Below are positions 41,809 to 51,327 of a DNA stretch of 64,000 nt, piece after piece. The notes under the pieces are model-generated. The model had not been told where the DNA came from. It made no database searches and saw only the letters and a program-made list of their open reading frames with translations. Each line of letters begins with the position of its first letter. Position 1 is the stretch's first letter. The position numbers and the translations under genes were made by a program. Source of the stretch: Streptomyces sp. Je 1-332 (GTDB lineage: Bacteria > Actinomycetota > Actinomycetes > Streptomycetales > Streptomycetaceae); NCBI RefSeq assembly GCF_040730185.1, contig NZ_CP160402.1:1612001-1676000 (forward strand), given 5' to 3'.

Positions 41809-42894
41809 CTAGCCGATCTCCGCACCGAAGGCGGACAGCGCCTCCGGAACCGGCTGGAAGAACGTCTCCCCGCCGGCGCTGCAGTCACCGCTGCCGCCCG
41901 AGGTGAGACCGAGCGCGGTGTCGCCCGCGAAGAGCGCGCCGCCGCTGTCGCCGGGCTCGGCGCAGACGTCGGTCTGGATGAGTCCGTTGACGATGTCGCC
42001 GTTGCCGTAGTTCACGGTGGCGTCGAGACCGGTGACCGTGCCGTCGTGCAGCTGCGTGGTCGAGCCGCTGCGCTGCACCTTCTGGCCGACGGTCGCGTCG
42101 CCCGCCTTGGTGATGGCCTGCGTCGAGCCGTTGTAGAGGTTCACCTCGCTCGGGTGCGCGGTGTCGCCGCTGTACTTGACGATGCCGTAGTCGTTCTCGG
42201 GGAAGCTGGAGCCCGCGTTCTCACCGATGGCCGGGCCGCCCTGCTCCTCGGACCAGCTGGTCACCGCTTCGGTGCAGTGGCCCGCGGTCAGGAAGTGCGG
42301 AGCGCCGTCCTTGACCACGTTGAAGCCGAGCGAGCAGCGGCTGCCGCCACCCCAGATGGCGTCGCCACCTGCGATGAAGGGCTTGAACTCCCCCTTGCTG
42401 CGCTGGAGTTCGGCCTTGGAGCCGAGCTTCTTCACGACCGCGCCGAGCTTGTCGAGCTGGGCACCCTTGACCGTGCGGTCCGCCGTGACGACGACCTTGT
42501 TGGTGGCCGGGTCGACCGCCCACGAGGTGCCGGGGATGGACGCCTTGTCGCTGAGCGTCGTGCGGGCGCTCTTCAGCTCGGCGAGGGAGTTCTCGACGAT
42601 TCTCGCCTTGGCGCCCGCCGACTCGACGGCGTCGACAGCACTCTTGTCGAGGACGTTCACGACGAGGTTCTTGGCCTTGGCGTCGTAGTACGTACCGGCC
42701 GCGTCCAGGCCGAGGTCCTTGCCGAGGGACGAGGCGAGCTTTCCGGCCTTCGCGACCGAGAGGGTGTCCGGCGTGGGGGTCGGGGCACTCTCACTCGCGT
42801 TCGCAGTCTGGAAGGTGATTCCGGCGGCGATCAGTGCGGTGATGCCCGCACCTGCCACGGCTGCACGTCGCTTGGATATGCGTCGGTGCTTCAA
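41809..42894 (-). CDS. Secreted S1 chymotrypsin-like protease with alpha-lytic-type propeptide
   Basis: 361 residues from TTG 42894 with AGGAGG seven bases upstream. The signal peptide (AAVAGAGITALIAAGITF) is followed by a propeptide of about 130 residues of the alpha-lytic protease family that folds and inhibits the enzyme. The mature protease begins near FIAGGDAIWGGGSRCS with catalytic His in FLTAGHC, Asp in PENDYGIVKY and Ser in EPGDSGGALF. It resembles streptogrisin-type enzymes. It degrades extracellular protein. Monocistronic, ended by a good terminator. Confidence 0.93.
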   Translation of the reverse strand: MKHRRISKRRAAVAGAGITALIAAGITFQTANASESAPTPTPDTLSVAKAGKLASSLGKDLGLDAAGTYYDAKAKNLVVNVLDKSAVDAVESAGAKARIVENSLAELKSARTTLSDKASIPGTSWAVDPATNKVVVTADRTVKGAQLDKLGAVVKKLGSKAELQRSKGEFKPFIAGGDAIWGGGSRCSLGFNVVKDGAPHFLTAGHCTEAVTSWSEEQGGPAIGENAGSSFPENDYGIVKYSGDTAHPSEVNLYNGSTQAITKAGDATVGQKVQRSGSTTQLHDGTVTGLDATVNYGNGDIVNGLIQTDVCAEPGDSGGALFAGDTALGLTSGGSGDCSAGGETFFQPVPEALSAFGAEIG

Positions 42895-43179
42895 GTCACG
42901 TCCTCCTGTGGGGGGTCGGCCCGTTCGGTGTGGGGACCTGGGGACCGGAAGGCGTACCGGCAAGGAGTCGCTCACGCTGCGAAAGCCGCGTCCATGCCAA
43001 AGGGTGGGCCCACTATCCCGATACCGCCCGGTAGCACACAAGGTCTACTTCAGGACGCGCACGCGACAGTCACCGCGCGCCCCCCGTGTCTTCACCGAAG
43101 CCTCACCGACGCCGGTCCCACCACGTCGGTCCCCGCTGCAAACACCGCGTGCGAGCGGGTGATCGGCAGCGGGTAAGGA

Positions 43180-44127
43180 CTAGTCCTGTCCGGTTCTCGA
43201 CGTTCCTGGCGCGTCCCGCTCACCGGCTTCCGAATCCGGAGCACCGAAATCCGGCAGCGCGACGGCGGGGGTTTCGGTCACGGTGGCGGGATGCTCGGCC
43301 CCCGCGGATACGGGAGGCCCGGACCCCGCGGATACTTGATCGGGCGCGCCCGCGGGCGGCGGCTGCCCCTGCGTGGACCGCTCCAGGAAGCGCAGGAGCT
43401 CCACGGGGAAGGGCAGTACGAGAGTGGAGTTCTTCTCGGCGGCGACGGCCACCACGGTCTGGAGCAGGCGCAGTTGGAGCGCCGCCGGTTCGTCCGCCAT
43501 CTCATGTGCCGCCTGGGCCAGCTTCTTGGAGGCCTGCAGCTCGGCGTCCGCGTTGATCACGCGGGCCCGCCGCTCTCGGTCGGCCTCGGCCTGCCGGGCC
43601 ATCGAGCGCTTCATGGTCTCCGGAAGCGACACGTCCTTGATCTCGACCCGGTCGATCTGCACGCCCCAGCCGACGGCCGGGGAGTCGATCATCAACTCCA
43701 GGCCCTGGTTGAGCTGCTCGCGGTTGGAGAGCAGATCGTCGAGATCGCTCTTGCCGATGATCGAGCGCAATGACGTCTGCGCCATCTGCGAGACCGCGAA
43801 ACGATAGTCCTCCACCTGCACGACGGCCTCAGCGGCGTCGATCACCTTGAAGTAGATGACGGCGTCCACGCGCACCGTGACGTTGTCCCGGGTGATGCCG
43901 TCCTGCGCGGGGACCGGCATCGTCACGATCTGCATGTTCACCTTACGGAGCCGGTCCACGAACGGCACGACCATCGTGAACCCGGGCCCGCGCACCGCAC
44001 GCTGCAGCTTCCCGAGCCGGAGCACCACGCCCCGTTCGTACTGTTTGACGACACGCGCCGCAGCCATCACATAGACCGCTCCGACAGACCCGACGGCTAC
44101 TCCCGCCGCCACCAGCTCCTCGACCAT
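43180..44127 (-). CDS. SPFH/slipin (band 7, stomatin-like) membrane protein
   Basis: 315 residues from ATG 44127 after GGGGGG. One N-terminal helix (ELVAAGVAVGSVGAVYVMAA), then the slipin core: YERGVVLRLGKLQRAVRGPG, FVDRLRKVNMQIVTMPVPAQ, TRDNVTVRVDAVIYFKVID, and the oligomerisation helix ARQAEADRERRARVINADAE. The last 70 residues are Pro/Gly/Ala-rich. Slipins form membrane rings that organise lipids and proteases; a partner NfeD-type gene is not adjacent. It lies between two secreted-protease genes, perhaps by chance. Confidence 0.92.
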   Translation of the reverse strand: MVEELVAAGVAVGSVGAVYVMAAARVVKQYERGVVLRLGKLQRAVRGPGFTMVVPFVDRLRKVNMQIVTMPVPAQDGITRDNVTVRVDAVIYFKVIDAAEAVVQVEDYRFAVSQMAQTSLRSIIGKSDLDDLLSNREQLNQGLELMIDSPAVGWGVQIDRVEIKDVSLPETMKRSMARQAEADRERRARVINADAELQASKKLAQAAHEMADEPAALQLRLLQTVVAVAAEKNSTLVLPFPVELLRFLERSTQGQPPPAGAPDQVSAGSGPPVSAGAEHPATVTETPAVALPDFGAPDSEAGERDAPGTSRTGQD

Positions 44128-44218
44128 GCCGGCCCCCCAGGGTCCGAATTGGGCGTGTTGGGCGTGCACTTCGAAGGTAGCGCCGCAGGGCGCACAAAGG
44201 GAGACGGGAGACAGGAGA

Positions 44219-44250
44219 GAGCCCCCGCCCGGACTTCCGGACGAGGGCTC
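44219..44250 (-). terminator. Candidate terminator between sprB-type protease and slipin genes
   Basis: Outer stem GAGCCC (44219-44224)/GGGCTC (44245-44250) and inner stem CCGGA (44229-44233)/TCCGG (44236-44240) form one interrupted hairpin about 120 bases downstream of the protease stop. Confidence 0.5.
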
Positions 44251-44278
44251 CCCTGCTGCTGGCTGCAGACTGGCCGTG

Positions 44279-44386
44279 CGTGGGTCAGCCGCGCGTGGAT
44301 CAGGTCGTACGTGAACCAGTTGTTGTACGTGCCTCAGTCATACGTGGATCAGTGGACGCTCACGCGTGGATCAGTAGACGCTCACG
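44279..44386. repeat. Degenerate direct-repeat array at the 3' end of sprB
   Basis: Six units of pattern CGTGnnnCAG begin at 44279, 44294, 44310, 44328, 44343 and 44365. The last two belong to 22-bp tandem copies (44343-44364 and 44365-44386) that differ at one base, and the final copy contains the protease stop codon. It looks like recent local duplication of the gene end, or a regulatory array. Confidence 0.7.
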
Positions 44387-45270
44387 CCGTACGCGCTCAG
44401 CGCCTCGGTGACCGGCTGGAAGAACGTCGTGCCGCCCGATGAGCAGTTGCCGCTGCCGCCCGAGGTGAGGCCGAGCGCCTTCGACCCCGCGTAGAGCGGG
44501 CCGCCACTGTCGCCGGGTTCGGCGCAGACCGTGGTCTTGATCATGCCGTAGACGATGTCGCCGCCGCCGTAGTTGACGGTGGCGTTCAGGCCGGTGACCC
44601 GGCCGGTGTGGGTGCCGGTGGTCGAGCCGCGCCGGGTGACGTTCTGGCCCACGGTGGCGTTGCCCGCGCTGGTGATGTCCTGGCTGCCGACCGTGCCCGA
44701 CTTGGTGATCGAGGAGTTCGTGTACCTGACGATGCCGTAGTCGTTGGTCGGGAAGCTGGAGCCGTGCGTGCTGCCGAGCACCGTGGTCTTCGCGGAGTTG
44801 GCCCACCAGGTGCCCGCGCCGTCGGTGCAGTGACCGGCGGTGAGGAAGTAGTAGGTGCTGCCGCTGCGGACGTTGAAGCCGAGCGAGCAGCGCCAGCTGG
44901 ACGCGTAGATCGCGTCGCCGCCGGAGATCAGCTTGCTGAACTTGCCGGGAGTGCGTTCGACCTTGAGGGCGCCCGCATTGCTGCCCGCCGCCTCCTTGAT
45001 CTTGGCGATCTCGGCCTTGGAGACGGTGCTGTCGGCGGTGACGACCAGGCGGTTCGTCGCCTTGTCGACACTCCATGCGGTGCCTGCGACATCCGCGTCG
45101 AGCACCGCGTCGCTCGCCTTGGTGAGCTGCGCCGAGCTGAAGGTGGAGACGTCGTTGGCGTTGGCGGCGGGGACGGCGAGCGCGCCGACGGCCACGAGTC
45201 CGGTGGCCACGGCCAGCAGACGTGTGTGTCTCGCTATGCCGCTGCGGGGGGTGGTGCGCTTGATCCTCAC
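44371..45270 (-). CDS. sprB: Streptogrisin B-type secreted serine protease
   Basis: 299 residues from GTG 45270 with GGAGG upstream, the same length as known streptogrisin B precursors. Signal peptide ([20 protein letters not shown]), propeptide, then the mature protease from about residue 115 ([20 protein letters not shown]) with [16 protein letters not shown] and [12 protein letters not shown] as catalytic triad, and the family ending [13 protein letters not shown]. The mature part is very close to streptogrisin B as I recall it. It is a broad chymotrypsin-like protease of the secreted digestive set. The 3' end carries an odd direct-repeat array. Confidence 0.95.
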   Translation of the reverse strand: MRIKRTTPRSGIARHTRLLAVATGLVAVGALAVPAANANDVSTFSSAQLTKASDAVLDADVAGTAWSVDKATNRLVVTADSTVSKAEIAKIKEAAGSNAGALKVERTPGKFSKLISGGDAIYASSWRCSLGFNVRSGSTYYFLTAGHCTDGAGTWWANSAKTTVLGSTHGSSFPTNDYGIVRYTNSSITKSGTVGSQDITSAGNATVGQNVTRRGSTTGTHTGRVTGLNATVNYGGGDIVYGMIKTTVCAEPGDSGGPLYAGSKALGLTSGGSGNCSSGGTTFFQPVTEALSAYGVSVY

Positions 45271-45458
45271 TTGTTGTTCCTCCCGAGGGGAAGTCAGTGG
45301 GTCCGTGTGGGTTGCGGACCCGTGAGGCGCAGCCATGAGCAAAGGGCAAGCCGGATTCCGGTTAGCCGTGCTCCTGACAAGCGCTGCTCGGGAGTATTCG
45401 GGCCACGGACACCGCGCACAAGGGCGCCTTTCGGCCGTAAGCCGGATACACGGCAACC

Positions 45459-45498
45459 GGCCCCGACGGCTGTCGTACCTGTCGTACGCCGTCGGGGC
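45459..45498 (-). terminator. Terminator of the DUF1684/DUF5685 operon
   Basis: GGCCCCGACGGC (45459-45470) pairs with GCCGTCGGGGC (45488-45498), 28 bases downstream of the DUF1684 stop. The loop holds a doubled GTCGTAC. Confidence 0.7.
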
Positions 45499-45526
45499 TT
45501 GGGTCATCGGCTCTTCTTCCGACGTG

Positions 45527-46333
45527 TCAGCGGCCGATGAGGTTCCGCTCTCCTGCGGCGATCTCGGCGTCCAGGGTGTTGCCCGGCGGCGGGAACGGGC
45601 AGATGAAGTGGTCGGCGAAGGCGCACGGGGGAAGAAGCGCGCGGTTGAAGTCCACCGCCGTGCGCCCCTCGGCGTCCGGCGCGGCGGGCCGCAGGAACCG
45701 GAAGCGGTAGCTGGACACTCCGCTGCTCGCGTCGGCGAACACCGCCCACAATGAGCCGTCGCCCTCCACCGACACCTGGAGCATGTGCTCCTTTCCGGCC
45801 AGGGCGAAGGCCAGCTCACCGCCGAGGCCGAGCCCCCGCTCCACCCCGTCCGCGTTGCCGACCCGCACGGTGCGCACCCCGTCGGTGGTGCTCTCCGCGG
45901 CGTACGGCGTGAATCGCCCCGGCACCGCCCAGCGCGCGTCGTACGCCGTGGCCTCGATGCCCGGGAAGGCGCGGCGCGCGGCGGAGTCAGGGTCGAAGTC
46001 GCGTACCGCCCAGAGCCCTTCGCGGCGCAGTACGACCAGGCGCCGGTCGCCGCACCCGACACGGGCCGCGCCGACGGGGCCGGGGTCGGCGGTGAGAGCG
46101 ACATCGCCGCTGAAAGGCTGCCCGTCGAGGGTGAGCCCGTCGCCGGCGCCGGCGGCCAGGACGATCTCGTCGCCCGCCTCGGTCCAGCGTCCGGGGATGT
46201 CCGGAAGCGAACCATCCGGGTAGTCCGCGAGCCAGTGGGTGCCGGTGAGCGAGAGCGGGCCGTAGGGAGCGGACACCGTCTCCGTCCGCCGCTCGTGCCA
46301 GTGCTTCCAGTCCCGTGCAGCGTCCGTCGTCAT
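45527..46333 (-). CDS. DUF1684 domain protein
   Basis: 268 residues. The DUF1684 pattern is clear: [20 protein letters not shown] near the start, [14 protein letters not shown], a beta-rich middle ([20 protein letters not shown]) and the conserved ending [20 protein letters not shown]. The two cysteines and the His in this end may form a metal or catalytic site, but no activity is established. No signal peptide, so cytoplasmic. Downstream of and 18 bases from DUF5685, so one operon. Confidence 0.88.
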   Translation of the reverse strand: MTTDAARDWKHWHERRTETVSAPYGPLSLTGTHWLADYPDGSLPDIPGRWTEAGDEIVLAAGAGDGLTLDGQPFSGDVALTADPGPVGAARVGCGDRRLVVLRREGLWAVRDFDPDSAARRAFPGIEATAYDARWAVPGRFTPYAAESTTDGVRTVRVGNADGVERGLGLGGELAFALAGKEHMLQVSVEGDGSLWAVFADASSGVSSYRFRFLRPAAPDAEGRTAVDFNRALLPPCAFADHFICPFPPPGNTLDAEIAAGERNLIGR

Positions 46334-46351
46334 GTGATCAACCTACGACGC

Positions 46352-47638
46352 CTACAGCCCGCAGTCGCAGCAGGAGCAGCACTCACAACAGGAGCAACAC
46401 CCACTGTCGCCGCAGTTGTTGCAGCACCCCTCGCGCTTCTTGCGGGACCAGGGGCCCTCGTACGAATCGGCGCAGCACAGCTTGCAGGTGCAGCAGAGGC
46501 CGATGGCGACCGCGCACCCCGCCCAGAAGCCCCGCTTGCCCGGCTTCGGCGGCTGCTGCTCGGGCCCGTGGCCTCCCCCGAACCCACCGGGGCCGAACCC
46601 ACCGGGACCACTGGGACCACCGGGACCGCCCGGACCACCTGGCGCCCCGCCTCCGTACGGGTTGCTGTTCCCGTACGGTCCACCCTGCTGTCCGTACGGC
46701 CCGCCCTGCCCCGGCGGCGGTGGCGGTGGCGGCCCGAAGGAGCCGCCCTGATGCGCCGTCACCTCGTGTGTGTGCCCGCACACGTCGGTCCCGAAGGCCC
46801 GGTCCACCGAGCGCCCCAGCTCATGCGCGAGCAGCACATGCGCCAGCTTGCCGTCGGTGAATTCGGCGTCCCGCAGCGCGAGCCGTATGCCGTGCAGGGC
46901 GTCGTCGGCGAGGCGCCTGGCCTCGGCGAGGCCGGTGCCCGTGGCCGTCAGGGGATTCCAGGCACCCGACGCGGCGTCAGCTTCCTTGTCCTCCACGGCA
47001 TCCAGGAGATGCGCGAGCCTGCCGAAGAGCCGCCCGGCCTCGGCGAGCGGCTCGGCGTTGCCCGGCCTGCCCGCGATGACGGCGGTGTGCGCGAAGGCCG
47101 CCGCGGTCGCGGTCTCGGTCGGCTCGGTGATCGTGAGCAGGGAGGTGCCGGGGCCCGCCAAGCCCTCGATGCCGACCTGCCGTTCGACGGCGTCCAGCAG
47201 GACCGCCGTGTCGAAGCCCACGTCGGCGCCGGTGCGGGCGCCCGCCCGGTCCCAGCTCCGTGCGACCTTCCGGGCGGCCGCGGCCAGCGGCCTGCGCGCC
47301 AAGAGGCCGTCCCCGTCGACGACGTGGTCGCGCACCTTCGCCGAGGCGAGCACCAGCGAGACCGCGGCGGCGATCCGCGCGCCCTCACCCCGCGCGACGG
47401 ACGCGGTGCGCATTCCGCGGAGGGGACAGGGCCCCGCGGTGCGCCTCCAGCTGGTCGCCCTGGCGGCCTGAGCCTCCGTCAGAACCGAGATGATCAGGCC
47501 GTCGTAGTTGGTCACGACACGGGCGAGCTGTCCGTGATCACCACGAAGGGCGAGACAGAGCCCGCACAGATGCGCCATCCATTGCGTCTTGAGGCCTTCT
47601 CCCAGACGATGGCTGCAGGGCCTGACGATTCCGAACAT
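46352..47638 (-). CDS. DUF5685 family protein with Gly/Pro linker and Cys-rich tail
   Basis: 428 residues from ATG 47638 after GGGGGAG. Residues 1-300 are helical (MFGIVRPCSHRLGEGLKTQW, HLCGLCLALRGDHGQLAR) with Cys/His pairs CGLC and PCPLRG, resembling DUF5685. Residues 310-370 are a Gly/Pro/Gln-rich linker. The last 50 residues hold about 17 cysteines (GLCCTCKLCC, CCNNCGDSGCCSCC), a density seen in metal-binding or disulfide-rich proteins. No signal peptide. Function unknown; some DUF5685 genes occur near peptide natural-product genes, but no such genes are near here. Confidence 0.85.
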   Translation of the reverse strand: MFGIVRPCSHRLGEGLKTQWMAHLCGLCLALRGDHGQLARVVTNYDGLIISVLTEAQAARATSWRRTAGPCPLRGMRTASVARGEGARIAAAVSLVLASAKVRDHVVDGDGLLARRPLAAAARKVARSWDRAGARTGADVGFDTAVLLDAVERQVGIEGLAGPGTSLLTITEPTETATAAAFAHTAVIAGRPGNAEPLAEAGRLFGRLAHLLDAVEDKEADAASGAWNPLTATGTGLAEARRLADDALHGIRLALRDAEFTDGKLAHVLLAHELGRSVDRAFGTDVCGHTHEVTAHQGGSFGPPPPPPPGQGGPYGQQGGPYGNSNPYGGGAPGGPGGPGGPSGPGGFGPGGFGGGHGPEQQPPKPGKRGFWAGCAVAIGLCCTCKLCCADSYEGPWSRKKREGCCNNCGDSGCCSCCECCSCCDCGL

Positions 47639-47928
47639 ACGACTCCCCCGTGAGCCCGTTGACGATCAACTCGGGCATCGTATCGAGGGGTCCGTTCACC
47701 CGGACGCACCGGTCGTCACCCATACGCCGCGAACAATCATATTTCACTCACTGTCAGCAGCCGTACACAGCAGGACCCTTGAGGAATCACGCGTGTACGG
47801 CGTGTTGACTCTGCACCAGTACCGTCACGAAAACCCCGCGCGGCGACTATCCACTTGGCGCACTATCCGCATCATGGACGAACATGGGGATGCGGAACGC
47901 AGAAAGCCCGCTGTGAGAGGAGGCGTCC

Positions 47929-48372
47929 ATGGGATCGGTGCGCAAGGCGAGTGCCTGGCTTGGCCTCGTCGACGACAACAACAACGACGAGCGTTACTAC
48001 GACGGCTACGACGACGACGGGGCCGAGGGGCCCGGCGAAGCCTGGGTGACCGACCCGCGGGTGCGGGTGGTGGCCGAGGCCGCCGAGGAGGAAGGGCGCC
48101 GGATCGGCACCGTGACCCCGGACAGTTTCCGGGACGCGCGGGGTATCGGCGAGCTCTTCCGGGACGGTGTCCCGGTCATCATGAACCTCACGTCGATGGA
48201 GCCCGGCGACGCCAAGCGCGTCGTGGACTTCGCGGCGGGCCTCACCTTCGGCCTGCGCGGCTCCATCGAGCGCGTGGCGACGCGGGTCTTCCTGCTCACC
48301 CCCGCCGACACGCACATCGTCAACGGGGAGGCCACAAGCCGTCCGACGGACGGTTTCTTCAACCAGAGCTAG
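47929..48372 (+). CDS. sepF: SepF-family cell-division protein (paralogue)
   Basis: 147 residues from ATG 47929 after GAGGAGG. N-terminal amphipathic membrane-binding helix ([20 protein letters not shown]), an acidic linker, and the SepF core [40 protein letters not shown] and [20 protein letters not shown]. SepF anchors FtsZ to the membrane. Streptomyces carry several copies; this one stands alone, not in the dcw cluster, so it is likely an accessory SepF for septation in development. Divergent from DUF5685. Confidence 0.92.
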   Translation: MGSVRKASAWLGLVDDNNNDERYYDGYDDDGAEGPGEAWVTDPRVRVVAEAAEEEGRRIGTVTPDSFRDARGIGELFRDGVPVIMNLTSMEPGDAKRVVDFAAGLTFGLRGSIERVATRVFLLTPADTHIVNGEATSRPTDGFFNQS

Positions 48373-48382
48373 CGGGCGAGGC

Positions 48383-48414
48383 CGCTCACCGGAAGGCGTC
48401 AAGACCGGTGAGCG
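48383..48414. terminator. Hairpin between sepF and the acyl-CoA dehydrogenase gene
   Basis: CGCTCACCGG (48383-48392) pairs with CCGGTGAGCG (48405-48414). The left arm contains the dehydrogenase stop codon (48386-48388) and the rest is its coding end. A second case here of a convergent stop lying in a stem. Confidence 0.5.
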
Positions 48415-49582
48415 CCTTGCCCAACACGAGTTGATGCATCTCGACGGTGCCCTCATAGGTGAGCACCGATTCGAGATTTGTCGCATGCCGCATCACGGGG
48501 TACTCCAGCGAGATCCCGTTCGCGCCCAGGATCGTCCGGGACGTGCGGCAGATCTCGATCGCCTCTCGTACGTTGTTGAGCTTGCCGAAGCTGACCTGTT
48601 CGGGGCGGAGCCTGCCCGCGTCCAGGCGGCGGCCGAGGTGGTGCGCGAGCAGGATGCCCTTGTGCAGCTCGACCGCCATGTCGGCGAGCTTGGCCTGGGT
48701 GAGCTGGAAGCCGCCGATGGGCCTGCCGAACTGCTCGCGGGTCTTTGAGTACTCGACGGCGGCCTCGAAGGAGGAGCGGGCGGCGCCCATGGCTCCCCAG
48801 ACGATGCCGTAGCGCGCGTGGGAGAGACAGCTCAGGGGGCCCTTGAGCCCAGTGACCTCGGGAAGCACCGCGTCGGCGGGCAGCCTTACCTCGTCCATCA
48901 CCAGCTCACTGGTGACGCTCGCGCGCAGCGACCACTTGTGCTTGATCTCGGGCGCCGAGAAGCCGGGGGTCTCGGTGGGGACGACGAAGCCCCTGATCCC
49001 GTCGTCGGTGTGCGCCCAGACGACGGCGACCCCGGCGACCGAACCGTTGGTGATCCACATCTTGCGGCCGGTGAGCACCCAGTCGGTGCCGTCCTTCTTG
49101 GCGAAGGTGCGCATCGAGGCGGGGTCGGAGCCGTGGTCGGGCTCGGTCAGGCCGAAGCAGCCGATGATCTCGCCCGCGGCCATGCCGGGCAGCCAGCGCT
49201 GCTTCTGCTCCTCGGAGCCGAAGCGGTGGATGGCGTACATGGCGAGGGAGCCCTGCACGGAAACCAGCGAGCGGATTCCGGAGTCGGCGGCCTCCAGCTC
49301 AAGGCAGGCGAGCCCGTACTGGACGGAGCTGGCTCCCGCGCATCCGTAGCCCTCCAGGGACATGCCGAGCGCGCCGATCGAGCCGAGCTCACGGGCGAGA
49401 TCGCGGATGCCGGGCAGCTCGCCCTTCTCGTACCAGTCGGCGATGTGCGGCAGGACGCGGTCGGCGGCCCAGGTGCGGACGGTCTCGCGGATCGCGAGGT
49501 CCTCCGGCTCCAGGAGGTCGTCGATGCCGAGGGGGTCGGTGGGGTCGAAGGGCGGCAGGGGCGTGCGGCTGCGTGCGGACAT
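48386..49582 (-). CDS. Acyl-CoA dehydrogenase (glutaryl-CoA dehydrogenase-like)
   Basis: 398 residues from ATG 49582 with GGAGG upstream. Family motifs: IIGCFGLTEPDHGSDPASMR (FAD/substrate), KMWITNGSVAGVAVVWAHT, ILGANGISLEYPVMRHATNL and the catalytic Glu in LTYEGTVEMHQLVLG. By these it resembles glutaryl-CoA dehydrogenases, which oxidise and decarboxylate glutaryl-CoA in lysine and tryptophan breakdown; other short-chain substrates are possible. A palindrome 23 bases before the start suggests its own regulator. Confidence 0.92.
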   Translation of the reverse strand: MSARSRTPLPPFDPTDPLGIDDLLEPEDLAIRETVRTWAADRVLPHIADWYEKGELPGIRDLARELGSIGALGMSLEGYGCAGASSVQYGLACLELEAADSGIRSLVSVQGSLAMYAIHRFGSEEQKQRWLPGMAAGEIIGCFGLTEPDHGSDPASMRTFAKKDGTDWVLTGRKMWITNGSVAGVAVVWAHTDDGIRGFVVPTETPGFSAPEIKHKWSLRASVTSELVMDEVRLPADAVLPEVTGLKGPLSCLSHARYGIVWGAMGAARSSFEAAVEYSKTREQFGRPIGGFQLTQAKLADMAVELHKGILLAHHLGRRLDAGRLRPEQVSFGKLNNVREAIEICRTSRTILGANGISLEYPVMRHATNLESVLTYEGTVEMHQLVLGKALTGLDAFR

Positions 49583-49604
49583 CTCGGGCCTCCGGCGGCG
49601 CAAA

Positions 49605-49621
49605 AACTAGCAGTGGTAGTT
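49605..49621. promoter_or_regulatory. 17-bp palindrome upstream of the acyl-CoA dehydrogenase
   Basis: On the minus strand AACTACCACTGCTAGTT is a palindrome with one mismatched pair, 23 bases before the ATG, overlapping the likely promoter. Size and symmetry fit a TetR/FadR-type repressor; no such gene is adjacent. Confidence 0.5.
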
Positions 49622-49677
49622 ACTTACGACTCGCGCTGACGGTACCAAGGACCGAGGGCGGGCGGGTGGGGGAATGC

Positions 49678-49692
49678 CCGGCCGAAGGCCGG
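49678..49692 (-). terminator. Short hairpin after the MFS gene
   Basis: CCGGCC (49678-49683), loop GAA, GGCCGG (49687-49692), 10 bases past the MFS stop on the minus strand. Small but GC-perfect; a weak terminator candidate. Confidence 0.4.
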
Positions 49693-49701
49693 AGAGGCAC
49701 G

Positions 49702-51327
49702 TCAGCGGAGGGACTCCGCCGGGACCTCCGCCTCACTCCGGGGCGCCGGGACCCCTTGGTCGAGCTGCGCCGCGGGCGTCCCGCACTCCATGGTCCGCGG
49801 CAGCTTCAGCGCCATCAGCGCGCCGAGCAACAGCAGCCCCGCGCTGACAAGCAGGGTCACATGCAGCCCGTGCACGAAGGACTCGCGCGCGGCGGTGCGC
49901 AGCGCCTCGCCCGCCCCGCCGCCGAGACTCGAAGCGACCTCGTACGCCTCGCCGAGCGAGTGGCTCGCGGCGGCTGTCTCCTCGGCCGGCACACCGCGCA
50001 CGGACGAGAGGCCCGGCGCGTACGCGGCGTTCATGACGCTGCCGAGCAGCGCGATGCCGATGCCGGCGCCCAGTTGGTACGAGGTCTCGCCGATCGCGGC
50101 GGCGCCGCCCGCCTGCGCCTGGGGCGCCTCGCTGAGCATCGACTCGTACGAGCCGAAGAGCGTGGTCTGCAGGCCGAGGCCCAGCAGCACGAAGCTGAAG
50201 AGCAGGAGCGGGTCGTTGACCTCGTCGCCCAGGCCGGTGAGCACCAGCACGGCGACCGCGGTGAGGGTGAACCCGGAGGCGACCATCGTGCGCGGACCGA
50301 AGCGGTGCAGGAGCTTCGATCCGGCGAGGCCCGCGGCCATCGCGGCGACGGTGAGCGGCACGAGCCGCAGACCGGTCTCCAGCGGGGAGAGGCCGAGCAC
50401 CAGCTGGAGATACTGCGCGGCGACCAGCTCCAGGCCCACCAGGGCGAGCATCGCAAGGACGATGCAGCCGAGGGATGTGCTGAACGCGGGCCGCGCGAAC
50501 ATCGACAGATCGATGAGCGGGTGCTTGCGCCGCCGCTGCCTGCGGACGAAGCCGACCAGGAGGGCGGCGCCCAGGAAGAACGCCAGGAGCGTCGTCATGC
50601 CGAACGGCGACTCGCCGCCGCCCGCCCGCTTCACCGCGAAGACGACCCCGAAGAGACCGCCCGCGGCCATCAGCGCGCCGACGACATCCCACGGCCCGTC
50701 GCGGTCGCCCGTCGACTCGGGCAGGAGCCAGCGTCCGATGGGCAGGCTGACCAGCATCAGCGGGATGTTTATCAGGAAGACCGAGCCCCACCAGAAGTGC
50801 TCGAGGAGGAACCCGCCGAGCAGCGGTCCGCCCGCCGCGCCGATCCCGGCCACCGCGCTCCACACGCCGATGGCGACGGCGCGCTCGCGCCGGTCGGGAA
50901 AGACCTGGCGGAGGATGGAGAGCGTCGCGGGCATGATCATCGCGCCGCCGACGCCGAGCAGGGCGCGGGCCGCGATCAGGATCTGTGCGTTGTCCGCCAT
51001 GGCGGCGACGGCCGATGCCACGCCGAAGAGGGCGTAACCGAGGAGGAGCACCCGTCTGCGGCCCACGCGGTCGCCGAGCGTGCCGAAGAGGATGAGCAGC
51101 GAGGCGCAGACCAGTGGATAGACGTCCACGATCCACAGCAGCTCGATGCCACCAGGCTTCAGGTCCTCGGTGACTGCGGGCACCGCCACGTGCAGAACGG
51201 TGGCGTCGACGGCGACGAGCAACAGGCTTACGCAGAGGACCACGAGCACCAGCCAGCGGTTGGCGCCGCCCTGCGACCCGGGTACCCGACGGCCGGAAGG
51301 AGCGGTGGCCGTGGTTGAACCCGACAT
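49702..51327 (-). CDS. MFS drug exporter, DHA2 (EmrB/QacA) family, 14 helices
   Basis: 541 residues from ATG 51327 with GGGAGG upstream. Motif A of helices 2-3 is LFGTLGDRVGRRRVLLLGYA, motif C in helix 5 is AVAGIGAAGGPLLGGFLL, and the N-terminus has VVLCVSLLLVAVDATVLHVA, all typical of 14-helix proton-coupled exporters such as QacA. It probably expels cationic or hydrophobic toxic compounds or a metabolite. No regulator gene lies next to it. Confidence 0.93.
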   Translation of the reverse strand: MSGSTTATAPSGRRVPGSQGGANRWLVLVVLCVSLLLVAVDATVLHVAVPAVTEDLKPGGIELLWIVDVYPLVCASLLILFGTLGDRVGRRRVLLLGYALFGVASAVAAMADNAQILIAARALLGVGGAMIMPATLSILRQVFPDRRERAVAIGVWSAVAGIGAAGGPLLGGFLLEHFWWGSVFLINIPLMLVSLPIGRWLLPESTGDRDGPWDVVGALMAAGGLFGVVFAVKRAGGGESPFGMTTLLAFFLGAALLVGFVRRQRRRKHPLIDLSMFARPAFSTSLGCIVLAMLALVGLELVAAQYLQLVLGLSPLETGLRLVPLTVAAMAAGLAGSKLLHRFGPRTMVASGFTLTAVAVLVLTGLGDEVNDPLLLFSFVLLGLGLQTTLFGSYESMLSEAPQAQAGGAAAIGETSYQLGAGIGIALLGSVMNAAYAPGLSSVRGVPAEETAAASHSLGEAYEVASSLGGGAGEALRTAARESFVHGLHVTLLVSAGLLLLGALMALKLPRTMECGTPAAQLDQGVPAPRSEAEVPAESLR

